Assembly (NCBI GenBank): GCA_039033415.1
Contig: JBCCCR010000035.1
Span: 1-64,000, forward strand
Length of the DNA: 64,000 nt
Origin: Pseudomonadota bacterium
GTDB taxonomy: Bacteria; Pseudomonadota; Gammaproteobacteria; Xanthomonadales; SZUA-38
Reading direction: 5' to 3'
The notes beneath the pieces are model-generated. The model was not told the origin of the DNA. It saw only the letters and a list, made by a program, of their open reading frames with translations, and did not search any database. Within the stretch, counting starts at the first letter, position 1; every line of letters starts with the position of its first letter. Positions 16,574 to 24,616 of the stretch are shown here, piece by piece. The translations under genes were made by a program, and so were the position numbers.

Positions 16574-18793
16574 TCAGTCTTTATCGTCGGCAACGTGGAT
16601 CTTAAAATCCACCTGGCGATCGTCGGTATCCACCCGCAGTACCTGCACCGTCACCTTGTCTCCCAGGCGATAGCTCATGCGGCGCTTATCGCCCGTGAGG
16701 GTGTGGCTCAGCGGATCGAAGTGGTAGTAGTCATTCGGCAGTGTGGTGACGTGCGCCAGACCGGACACCCCGAGTCCGTCGAGCTCGACAAACAGGCCGA
16801 ACTCCCGCACGCCGGTCACCAGCCCGGTAAACACGTCACCCAGGTGAGACAGCATGTAGGCGCACTTCAGCCGCTCGTCGACGTCTCGGGAGGCATCCTC
16901 GGCGCGGCGCTCGGCCATGCTGGCGTGTTCGCACCGCCGCGCCAGGGCGGTTTGCTGATCGACATCGTCGGGGTCTGGCCGCGCGCTGCGCTCCGCCAGG
17001 GCGACCAGCGCCCGATGGACCAACAGATCGGGATAGCGGCGAATCGGCGAGGTGAAGTGGGCATACGCCTTCAGCGCCAGGCCAAAGTGACCGCCGTTTT
17101 TCGGGAGATAAACAGCCAGCGACTGTGACCGAAGAACCAGAGACTCGATCAGCGAGCGCTCGGGTCTGCCGCTGGCTTTTCGCAAAATGTCAGACAGGTG
17201 TTTGGGACGCAGGCGTTCAGCTGGCGGCAGCTTGATCGCCAGCTCCCCGAGCGCGCCGCGCAGCTCCTCAAGCTTGCGCTCCTGAGGCGGCGGATGCACG
17301 CGAAAAGCGGCCGGCAGCTCAGCTCGGTCCAGAGTGCGCGCCGCCTCCACGTTGGCGGCAATCATGCACTCCTCAATAATCTTGTGCGCGTCGTTGCGGG
17401 TGCTTGGCTCAATGTTGGCGACCTCGCCGTCATCATTAAACTTGAAGTACACCTCCCGACCACGGAAATCGATGGCGCCGCGCTTGCCGCGCTGGCTACG
17501 AAACGCTCGATAAACCTCGTGCAGCGCCGTCAGCGACTCAGCCACCGGGCCTTCCAGCTGCGGCGCGTCCCCCTGCTCATCCAGAAACGCCCAGGCTTCC
17601 TGGTAGGTCAAACGGGCGTGGGAGTGCATCACGGCGCGGAAAAACCGGCTCCGGGTCACCTTGCCATCCGCGCTGACCTGCATTTCGCACACCACACAAA
17701 GCCGGTCGACCTTCGGCCGCAGCGAGCAGATCACGTTGGACAGCTCCTCCGGCAGCATCGGGATCACCCGATTGGGGAAGTACACCGAGGTGCTGCGATG
17801 GGACGCCTCTCGGTCGAGCGCGGTGCCAGGCTTTACGTAGTGCGAGACGTCGGCGATAGCTACCGTCAAAGACCAGCCGCCGCGCGGCTTCTGGCGACAG
17901 TAGACGGCATCGTCAAAGTCTTTGGCGTCGAAGCCATCGATCGTCACCAGCGGCAGCTCGCGAAGGTCTTTGCGCCCGGCCCGGTCGGCTTTGCTGACGT
18001 GGTCGGGGATTGCGGCGGCCAGCACTTCCTTCGGCCACTCGTACGGAATGTCGTGACTGCGAATGGCCACCTCAACGGCCATGGGCGCGTTGATGCTGCG
18101 CCCGAGAACCTCCACTACGCGGCCCACCGCCTGGTGACGTCGATCGGGCTGTTCGGTGATTTCCAGGTAAACAAAGTCCCCGGATTTCGCCTCGCCGGTG
18201 GCGTCAGGCGGAATCAGAATGTCCTGGTTGATCCGTTTTTCATCGGCCGTGACAAACGCCACGCCCGACTCGCGGTAAAAGCGGCCGACGAGATGACTAT
18301 TGGCGCGCTCCAGAACGCTGACGATTGCACCCTCCACGCGGTTGCGCCGGTCCAGCCCCTGGATTCGGGCCAGCACGCGGTCACCGTGAAGAACGCCCCG
18401 CATATGACGCGGTGAGAGATACCAGTCGTCGCCGCCTTCATCCAGCGCGAGGAAACCGAAGCCGTCAGGGTGGCCGATGACGCGACCGGCCTTCAGGTCC
18501 AGCTTCTGCGCCACGCCGTAGCCGCCGCGGCGGTTCTGGATCAGCTCGCCGTCCCGAACCATCGCGCGCAGGCGCCGGCGCAAAGCCTCCTGCGCCGCTT
18601 CGTCGGTGATGTCGAGCGCCTCAGCGATATGGCTGCGCTTCATCAGCTCACCGCGCTGCTCCAGCAGCAGCAGGATTGCCGCCCGGCTGGCGATGGGGTT
18701 TTCGTAGCGTCGCTTTTCTTCCGCTGCCCGGGGGTCAACAAATCGGGGCTTTGAGGTTTTCGAAGTTTTTTGGCGGGGTGCCATGGCCGGCAT
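16574..18793 (-). CDS. rnr: Ribonuclease R
   Basis: RNase R is a processive 3'-5' exoribonuclease that degrades structured RNA. The 739-residue product shows an N-terminal helix-turn-helix (residues about 33-85), cold-shock domains (GRVIGHPDGFGFLALDEGGD, about 108-128) and the RNB catalytic core. The metal-binding aspartates sit in DGFDAKDFDDAVYC. A C-terminal S1 domain follows (DVFTGLVTGVREFGLFVELD). The basic lysine-rich tail seen in E. coli is short here. Alternative start M4 at 18784. It is the first gene of the rnr-rlmB operon. Confidence 0.96.
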   Translation of the reverse strand: MPAMAPRQKTSKTSKPRFVDPRAAEEKRRYENPIASRAAILLLLEQRGELMKRSHIAEALDITDEAAQEALRRRLRAMVRDGELIQNRRGGYGVAQKLDLKAGRVIGHPDGFGFLALDEGGDDWYLSPRHMRGVLHGDRVLARIQGLDRRNRVEGAIVSVLERANSHLVGRFYRESGVAFVTADEKRINQDILIPPDATGEAKSGDFVYLEITEQPDRRHQAVGRVVEVLGRSINAPMAVEVAIRSHDIPYEWPKEVLAAAIPDHVSKADRAGRKDLRELPLVTIDGFDAKDFDDAVYCRQKPRGGWSLTVAIADVSHYVKPGTALDREASHRSTSVYFPNRVIPMLPEELSNVICSLRPKVDRLCVVCEMQVSADGKVTRSRFFRAVMHSHARLTYQEAWAFLDEQGDAPQLEGPVAESLTALHEVYRAFRSQRGKRGAIDFRGREVYFKFNDDGEVANIEPSTRNDAHKIIEECMIAANVEAARTLDRAELPAAFRVHPPPQERKLEELRGALGELAIKLPPAERLRPKHLSDILRKASGRPERSLIESLVLRSQSLAVYLPKNGGHFGLALKAYAHFTSPIRRYPDLLVHRALVALAERSARPDPDDVDQQTALARRCEHASMAERRAEDASRDVDERLKCAYMLSHLGDVFTGLVTGVREFGLFVELDGLGVSGLAHVTTLPNDYYHFDPLSHTLTGDKRRMSYRLGDKVTVQVLRVDTDDRQVDFKIHVADDKD

Positions 18794-18862
18794 CTTACGG
18801 GTCCGTCAACCGAAGCACCAGCTCGCGGCCTCGGTTGTATCGGGTGTCGAGCTTCAGAAACG

Positions 18863-18888
18863 AAAAGGCCGCGGCAATTGCCGCGGCC
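18863..18888 (-). terminator. Rho-independent terminator of the TonB-dependent receptor gene
   Basis: Bases 18867-18888 are a perfect 22-base palindrome (GGCCGCGGCAA and its complement), followed on the minus strand by TTTT (18866-18863). It lies 25 bases beyond the receptor stop codon. The very GC-rich stem with a short T-tract is a typical intrinsic terminator. Confidence 0.75.
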
Positions 18889-18912
18889 CCTTTGGTTACC
18901 CGTGATCGACGG

Positions 18913-21663
18913 CTACCAGCGCTTCTCCCACTGCAGATACCACTCGCGGCCGAAGCTGTTGTAGTAGCCACCGGCGTTGATAAACCACGGCCAGTTGGCG
19001 TTGGTCGGATCGGTCGGCGGATCCTCGTCGAACATGTTGTTGATGCCCAGCTGGAACTGGCCGATCTCACCCCAGTCGTAGCGGAACGAGCCGTTGACCG
19101 TCAGGTAGTCGTCGACAAACTGGCCGCTAGGAACGCTGCCCGTTTCCGGATCTGAGAAGGCGTTGATGCCCGGCAGCTCGTCTACGTAAGCCGCGCGAAT
19201 CGTCGCGCCAAACTCCTCGTAGTTCCAGTTGACGGTCAGGTTGTGGCGAAATTCCGGCAGCGATGCCAGCGACAGGTTCTCCACTTCCGGCTGCCCGTCG
19301 GCAAACTGGGTCTTGAGAGAATCGACGTACGTGGTTTCCCACTGGAAGGCGAACAGACCCCAGTCGTTGGTATCCAGGTCGTAACGCGCGGTGGCGTCGA
19401 TGCCCCGGATCGACTGGGTCGACAGGTTGAGCGCCTGTGCCGAGATGTTCCCGCCCTGGAGCGTACCGACCGCATCCCGGGTAATCAGCGAACAGAAGCT
19501 GGCGTCCGGCGTACCCGTACTTAGGCCTGCACACTGGTTGAGGATGAACTGGCCGGAGGGCGCTGCGATGATGTTCTCCAGCTCCACGTCGTAGTAATCG
19601 ACGGTAAAGGAGAGCGCGTCGAGCGGCTCCCACACCACGCCGATGTTGATACTTTCACCCTCTTCTTCTTCCAGGGCCGTGTTGGCACCGATCTGGATCT
19701 GAACGCTCTGCACGATGTCACAGGGGTCGCTCGAGTTGTTGGGATCCAAGCCACCCGGTGCGTTGGGATCACCACCGGCGGCAACGCACAGCGGCGAGTC
19801 CACCACGCTGGTGAAGGCCCGGGTGGTGGAACCGAACAGGCGCTGCAAATCGGGGGCGCGGAAGGTTGTCCCGTAGCTGGCACGCAGCAGCAGGTTATCC
19901 AGCGGCCGATACTGTAGTGCCGCCTTGCCGGTGGACGCGCTGCCCGTTTCGGAGGCGTCGTCGTAGTCATCGAAACGACCAGCCAGGTCGAGCGTCAGCT
20001 GAGAGAAAAGCGGCAGAGAGATCTCGGCACCAACCGCGAGACGATCGCGCTGGCCGCCGCCCGCGGACCCGCCGTCCGACGCATCCCCCGACAGGGTGAT
20101 CGGATCGCGATTGTCGAAGAACTCCTGGTCTTCCCACTCAAACACGCCGGCGACAGCCACCGGCCCCGCGGGCATCTCCCACGGCAGGTAGCCGGAAATC
20201 TGGAAGTCGGCAAACCGGTTCGTGGACTCAGCGTCCGTGAAGGGTCGGAAGGATGTAGAGGCCACCACGCTGTCCGGAATTGGCTGGAATAGGTCGAGCC
20301 CTGCGTCCACCTGCGCCTCGAAGGCCGATAGGATGATCGATCCACCGCGCTGCGAGAAGAAGTCCTGCTTGTTGATGGAGTAGCCGGCCTCCCAGTCCCA
20401 GCCGTCACCCAAGGTGCCGCTGAGTCCAAACAGCCCGCCGAAAGTCTGCGTTTCGATGTCGGTGGTCCGAGGTCCGTACTCAAACAGCCGCCGGATGTAG
20501 ACCGCCGGTCCGCCGTTGGGCCCGGTGATCAGACCGCCGTTGTTCGGCGAAACCGGGGTGGCGGACGCGCCGCCAAAAAGCGCGGTCCCGGAATAGGCAA
20601 ACGGTTCGATCTGCACAAACGTATCGCCGCGGTTCCAGCGAACTTCGGCAAATGCCGACAGGTTTTCGCTTAAGGAGTGCTCCACGCGCCCGGCGAACGT
20701 GGTCCGCCGATTCTGCGGAAACAGCTGCCTGAACTGGGTGCGGTTGAAGCCACAGGTGTCCTGACCGAACAGCTGCCCGCCACCCGGCGAACCGGGCGGA
20801 ATGCCCTCGGTCCCAATGGCGCCGGCCGCCGTGCCGCAGTTCGGGTCGGGCGTGATGCCGATACCGCCACCAGGCACCAGCTCAACGATGTTGGCGCCAA
20901 AGGTCGAGAAAACACCCCGGCCCAGCGGATCGGCGATGTCTGACGCAGCAAAATCGCGCTGGCTCGACATCAGCTCCTCGTTGTCGTCGTACTGCAGCGT
21001 GAAGTACACCGACGTGTCGTCGAACGCCTTACCCGCAACCAGCTCGGCCTGGCGGGTCTGGTAGCCGCCAGCATCCGTGTCGCCGGTGCGCAGCCGGGTG
21101 GAGATGCCGTCGAACTCGCGCCGCGTAATAATGTTGATCACGCCGCCGATGGCGTCTGAACCGTAGATCGCCGACGCGCCGTCGGTGAGTACCTCAATCC
21201 GCTGAATGATCGCGGTCGGGATGGAGGCGGTGTCGTAGAACTGGGTGGTTCCCCCCAGGCCCAGCGGGTAGACCGGCAGACGCCGGCCGTCCACCAGGAT
21301 CAGCGTTCGACCGGTGCCGAAGCCCCGCAGGTTGACGCCCGACGCGCCCGGCGTGAATCCGAAAACAAATTGCTGGGACAGGCTGCCGCCCGTGTTCTGG
21401 GTCAGGCTGTCCAGTACGTCCTGGACCGTTCGATAACCCATGTCCTCAAACTCGGCACGCTCGAGCACGAGAACGGGGGTGGGTCCTTCGATGTCGCTGC
21501 GCTTCAGGCGCGAGCCAGTGACGGTTAGATCATCGAGTTCGGCGGTATCCGCCGCGTTGTCACCCTCAACCTGTGCCCCGGCGTCTAGCGCGAGGGTCAG
21601 GGAAATAGCCGCAGCCAGCGGCAACCGGATCCAGCGACGTGGATCAGTAGAGTTGGCACTCAT
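18913..21663 (-). CDS. TonB-dependent outer-membrane receptor
   Basis: The 916-residue precursor has a signal peptide ending near ALDAGAQ. It then has a TonB box-like LDDLTVTGSRL and a plug domain (residues about 60-170: TPVLVLERAEFEDMGYRTVQ, GVNLRGFGTGRTLILVDGRR, ASAIYGSDAIGGVINIIT). A 22-strand barrel ends in WYLQWEKRW with the terminal aromatic residue needed for BamA. Such receptors import siderophores, vitamin B12, glycans or peptides. The GSRL and VDGRR style plug is typical of the xanthomonad/marine group whose substrates are often glycans or peptides. No co-localised transport genes indicate the ligand. A long 5' region may hold its regulation. Confidence 0.94.
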   Translation of the reverse strand: MSANSTDPRRWIRLPLAAAISLTLALDAGAQVEGDNAADTAELDDLTVTGSRLKRSDIEGPTPVLVLERAEFEDMGYRTVQDVLDSLTQNTGGSLSQQFVFGFTPGASGVNLRGFGTGRTLILVDGRRLPVYPLGLGGTTQFYDTASIPTAIIQRIEVLTDGASAIYGSDAIGGVINIITRREFDGISTRLRTGDTDAGGYQTRQAELVAGKAFDDTSVYFTLQYDDNEELMSSQRDFAASDIADPLGRGVFSTFGANIVELVPGGGIGITPDPNCGTAAGAIGTEGIPPGSPGGGQLFGQDTCGFNRTQFRQLFPQNRRTTFAGRVEHSLSENLSAFAEVRWNRGDTFVQIEPFAYSGTALFGGASATPVSPNNGGLITGPNGGPAVYIRRLFEYGPRTTDIETQTFGGLFGLSGTLGDGWDWEAGYSINKQDFFSQRGGSIILSAFEAQVDAGLDLFQPIPDSVVASTSFRPFTDAESTNRFADFQISGYLPWEMPAGPVAVAGVFEWEDQEFFDNRDPITLSGDASDGGSAGGGQRDRLAVGAEISLPLFSQLTLDLAGRFDDYDDASETGSASTGKAALQYRPLDNLLLRASYGTTFRAPDLQRLFGSTTRAFTSVVDSPLCVAAGGDPNAPGGLDPNNSSDPCDIVQSVQIQIGANTALEEEEGESINIGVVWEPLDALSFTVDYYDVELENIIAAPSGQFILNQCAGLSTGTPDASFCSLITRDAVGTLQGGNISAQALNLSTQSIRGIDATARYDLDTNDWGLFAFQWETTYVDSLKTQFADGQPEVENLSLASLPEFRHNLTVNWNYEEFGATIRAAYVDELPGINAFSDPETGSVPSGQFVDDYLTVNGSFRYDWGEIGQFQLGINNMFDEDPPTDPTNANWPWFINAGGYYNSFGREWYLQWEKRW

Positions 21664-22162
21664 ACAGTAACTCCCATTGCTTTTTTCGTGGTCAACACCC
21701 GCAGCGGGCGCCGCGCCCCTGAGACGTATGCGGCGCCGCTGGGGCACGTTACGAAAAAACTAGTATGAACATCTTCGTATATCAATCGGTCGGTTGCGGG
21801 TCCTGCTGCGTGCGTGCCGTCGGGAGGTTTGAACGCCACCCGCTCGTGTGTTGCCGCGAGTGCGGAAAAGTGTTGCGTTATTTCCGATCCAGTTGCCGGA
21901 AATGCTGAATCGCGTGTCGTCAGGTAGTGCTGTTTCTTCGCCAACACGTCGTGGCGGGGTCGCGGCCGCCGAAAATCGGGTCTTTTCCGCAACGCCAAAA
22001 TCACTATCGGCAACCTCGCGTGATCGAATCGCCGGGATCCTGCGGAAAAAAGAAACCACACCTGGGGCATTAGTCCGAAAAACCATCGGGCTATGTTCCG
22101 GTTGGAAAGTTTCTAACTAATTCAGTAACCTGCGATGACTTCAACAAGAACTACAAGCACTA
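21664..22162. other. Long intergenic region upstream of the receptor and the XRE gene
   Basis: About 500 bases separate two divergent genes. No open frame with coding character is present. The sequence is mixed, with a somewhat AT-richer stretch at 21755-21790 near the receptor start, where a leftward promoter is likely. No hairpin, known riboswitch or clear operator was found. Confidence 0.4.
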
Positions 22163-22585
22163 GTGGATGTAAAAAAGGCCCTTAAAGCAGAAATCGAACG
22201 GGTGGCCCGGCGCCAAATCCGCCAGGAAACCGAATCGCTGAGAAAATCCGTAGCGCGCTATCGAGGGGACATCGCGGCGCTCAAACGGGAGCACAAAGCA
22301 TTGCAGCGGCAGCTGCAGCGACTGACCAAATCAGCCCCACAACCGGCGGAGCCTGAACCCGAGAACGGGGCCAGGCAGATTCGGTTTGCGCCGGCATGGC
22401 TTAAAAAGCACCGCCAAAAGCTCGGCCTGACCGCTGCAGACTATGGTCGCCTCGTGGGCGTCCACCCGATCACCATCTATAACTGGGAACAGGGAAAGTC
22501 CAAGCCGCGAGCCGCACAGCTCAAGGCGCTGGCGGCAGTGCGAAGCCTGGGCAAGCGCGAGGCACAACGCAAGCTGACCAGCTGA
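22163..22585 (+). CDS. Helix-turn-helix (XRE-like) protein with N-terminal coiled coil
   Basis: The 140-residue protein has a charged helical N-terminus (residues 1-60, likely coiled coil) and a Pro/Glu linker. A C-terminal XRE-type helix-turn-helix follows (about 75-125: WLKKHRQKLGLTAADYGRLV, VHPITIYNWEQGKSKPR). It should bind DNA as a dimer via the coiled coil. The proposed start is a GTG at 22163 with a weak ribosome-binding site. A terminator follows at 22653, so it is a separate unit from blaI. Its target is unknown. Confidence 0.8.
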   Translation: MDVKKALKAEIERVARRQIRQETESLRKSVARYRGDIAALKREHKALQRQLQRLTKSAPQPAEPEPENGARQIRFAPAWLKKHRQKLGLTAADYGRLVGVHPITIYNWEQGKSKPRAAQLKALAAVRSLGKREAQRKLTS

Positions 22586-22652
22586 GCGACGTCAGGGGAC
22601 TGGCCGGTCCAGTCCCACTCCCTGCTACGTTAACCCTCCGGGACAACAATCC

Positions 22653-22680
22653 GGGGCGATTCCGATCGCCCCTTGCTTTC
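22653..22680 (+). terminator. Rho-independent terminator after the XRE-like gene
   Basis: GGGGCGAT (22653-22660) and ATCGCCCC (22665-22672) form a perfect eight-base-pair stem with a TCCG loop, followed by TTGCTTTC. It ends transcription of the XRE-like gene before the blaI promoter. Confidence 0.7.
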
Positions 22681-22692
22681 GTGAACGGATGC

Positions 22693-22722
22693 TGCTAATT
22701 TTTTAGCACATGCTAAAAAATT
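22693..22722. promoter_or_regulatory. Putative BlaI-type operator overlapping the blaI start codon
   Basis: TGCTAA (22693-22698) and TTAGCA (22703-22708) form a six-four-six inverted repeat. A second TGCTAA (22711-22716), with a degenerate TTCGCA partner at 22721-22726, follows. Together bases 22697-22722 are a perfect 12-base inverted repeat around CA. The blaI ATG (22710) lies inside. The position fits autorepression; the binding protein is inferred. Confidence 0.6.
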
Positions 22723-23108
22723 CGCACCAACTTACCCGACGCGAGCGGCAGATCATGGATGTGCTGCATCGGCTCGAAAACGCGAGCGCCAGAGACGTGC
22801 TGGACGCGCTGCCGAACCCGCCGTCCTATTCCACCGTCCGGGCGCTGCTCGCCCGGATGGTCCAGCGCAATCTCCTGACCTTTCACAGCGAGGGCAAACA
22901 GTACGTCTACCGACCGGTTGAACCACGCGCGCAGGCGCGGCTGCAGGCAACCCAGCATCTGGTTGACACGTTTTTTGCCAGGTCACCGGTAAAGGCCGCC
23001 AGCGCGCTGCTCGGGCTGGAGGAACAGCAGATCACCAGCGACGACATTGACGAGCTTAAAGCGCTACTGAACCGACTTGAGTCACGCCACCGGAAGCAAA
23101 ACTCGTGA
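22710..23108 (+). CDS. BlaI/MecI/CopY-family winged-helix repressor
   Basis: The 132-residue protein has the BlaI winged helix: LTRRERQIMDVLHRLENASA, RDVLDALPNPPSYSTVRALL and GKQYVYRPV. A C-terminal dimerisation helix follows (DDIDELKALLNRLES). BlaI repressors are dimers cleaved after signalling by an M56 metalloprotease. Such a protease gene overlaps its stop (GTGA at 23105-23108), so the two form a sensor-repressor pair. An inverted repeat spans its own start codon. The regulated gene set is not known; beta-lactam sensing is not implied by this sequence. Confidence 0.9.
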   Translation: MLKNSHQLTRRERQIMDVLHRLENASARDVLDALPNPPSYSTVRALLARMVQRNLLTFHSEGKQYVYRPVEPRAQARLQATQHLVDTFFARSPVKAASALLGLEEQQITSDDIDELKALLNRLESRHRKQNS

Positions 23109-24616
23109 GCGGCCTGGATTTGATGGTGCTCGTGCTGCTGCTCAAGGGCCTGCTGCTTACTGGGCTCGCAGCTGCCGCCGCCTACCGTGGCAATCCGGCC
23201 CTCCGTGTCCGGCTGCTTCGGGGGTTGATGGTGACGCTCCTTGCGCTGCCCGCCCTCGCGCTGCTGGGAGAGATCGCTGGCCTCAGCCTGACGATCACAA
23301 CAACCCAATCGGCGGGCGCGGACTATGTAAGTCAGCCCCTGACTCCTTCCCAGTCCGTCCCGGCCAGCAGCCCCGCAGCCGAATCGATCGTCACGGTTGG
23401 CTCGACCCTACCCTGGCTGCTGATGATCTGGTTTATCGGCGCCGTCGTGGGCTGGGTCCGGCTGCTGCTTCAGCTGCGCGCACTCCGAACGTTCCGTCGG
23501 GCAGCCCGGTTCGACCAGCTGCGGCCGGTTGGCGACCGCAGCGTTTGGATCGGTTGGAGTAACGCTGTTCTCAGCCCGGTAAGTTTCGGCTGGCGAAAAC
23601 CGGTGGTATTGCTGCCAGACACCTGGCGCCAGCATCCAGACATGTCAGCGGACGACACCGAGCACGCCGTAGCGCACGAACTCGCCCACGTGGCGCGCGG
23701 CGACTGGCTGTGGCTGCTGGTCGTGCGCCTTGCAGCGGCGGCTCACTGGTGCAACCCGCTGCTGCCTCGGCTTTCGAGGCTGCTCGCGGAGGAGACCGAG
23801 ATCGTGTGTGATCGCTCAGCGGTTACCGGACTCACCGACACCGCAGCGTATGCACGGACATTGCTCAAGGCCCTCACGGTGAGCCATTCCGCCGGCCCTT
23901 TGCGAAACACCCCGGTCAGCCCTGTGCTGGCCATGGCCGGCACCGACCAGTGGCGGCGACGTATCGAACAACTCTATTGTCGGGAGACTCCCATGCAGCG
24001 ATTTTCACTGAAACTCACCCTGGCAGCCGGTATCGCCCTGCCGCTGGCGATCGGGCAGCTGTCTTTTGCCCAAACCGAACCTGCGCCAGCCCCCGAAGCG
24101 GCGGTAGCACCGGCACCCGACAGCGTCAGCAGTCCGGTGGCACCCACCACGCCGGTCGCGGCCGACGCGCCAGTACCACAGGCGGCTGCGGCTCCGACTG
24201 CTGCGCCCACGGCAGCGTCCGTCCCAGCCGCCGCGCCTCGCCCCAGCGTAGCGCCCGCCCCGGAAGCGCAAGCCGAAGCGCGCCGCGCCGAGGCAGCCCG
24301 GAGGAGCGAGGCCGCAGCCGCTGAGCGCGCGGAGGTGCGAAGCGAGGCAGCCACGTTGCGAGCCCGGGCCGTGGAAATGAGGGAAGCCGAGAAGGCTCAG
24401 GTGCGAGCGGCACAGGCTGAGGTCCGTGCGCGCCAGGAAGAAATGCGAGCCAGCCGCGAGGAAGCCAGACTGGCCCGAGACGAGGCTCGCCGGGCCAACC
24501 AGGCAGCGCTCAGGGAGCAGGAACGGCTGTCACGGCAGCTGGAGCAGCTCCAGGCACGAATCGCCGAAATCGAGGCCGAACTTGCTGCTTCGAAGGAGCG
24601 CGATTCAGAGCGGTGA
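23105..24616 (+). CDS. M56-family (BlaR1-like) membrane metalloprotease with C-terminal coiled coil
   Basis: The 503-residue product has N-terminal membrane helices (about residues 5-25, 38-60 and 102-122). A zinc protease motif HELAH (H191, E192, H195) lies in the M56 context, with a third ligand likely in EETEIVCDRSAV. A final helix spans about 303-323. After it comes an Ala/Pro-rich linker (about 325-390) and a long Glu/Arg/Ala-rich coiled coil (about 390-500), probably periplasmic. BlaR1 has a penicillin-binding domain there; this protein does not. It should cleave the neighbouring BlaI-type repressor. Its last 12 bases overlap the convergent amidase gene. Confidence 0.88.
   Translation: MSGLDLMVLVLLLKGLLLTGLAAAAAYRGNPALRVRLLRGLMVTLLALPALALLGEIAGLSLTITTTQSAGADYVSQPLTPSQSVPASSPAAESIVTVGSTLPWLLMIWFIGAVVGWVRLLLQLRALRTFRRAARFDQLRPVGDRSVWIGWSNAVLSPVSFGWRKPVVLLPDTWRQHPDMSADDTEHAVAHELAHVARGDWLWLLVVRLAAAAHWCNPLLPRLSRLLAEETEIVCDRSAVTGLTDTAAYARTLLKALTVSHSAGPLRNTPVSPVLAMAGTDQWRRRIEQLYCRETPMQRFSLKLTLAAGIALPLAIGQLSFAQTEPAPAPEAAVAPAPDSVSSPVAPTTPVAADAPVPQAAAAPTAAPTAASVPAAAPRPSVAPAPEAQAEARRAEAARRSEAAAAERAEVRSEAATLRARAVEMREAEKAQVRAAQAEVRARQEEMRASREEARLARDEARRANQAALREQERLSRQLEQLQARIAEIEAELAASKERDSER

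Noticed and set aside
17198-18415. Long open frame antisense to rnr.
   Set aside because: It is a composition effect of GC-rich codons. The opposite strand encodes all RNase R domains without interruption.
22710-24616. The BlaI/M56 pair as the regulator of the class D beta-lactamase at 51.8 kb.
   Set aside because: The genes are 27 kb apart, the M56 protein lacks a penicillin-binding sensor, and I saw no TGCTAA/TTAGCA palindrome before the beta-lactamase.
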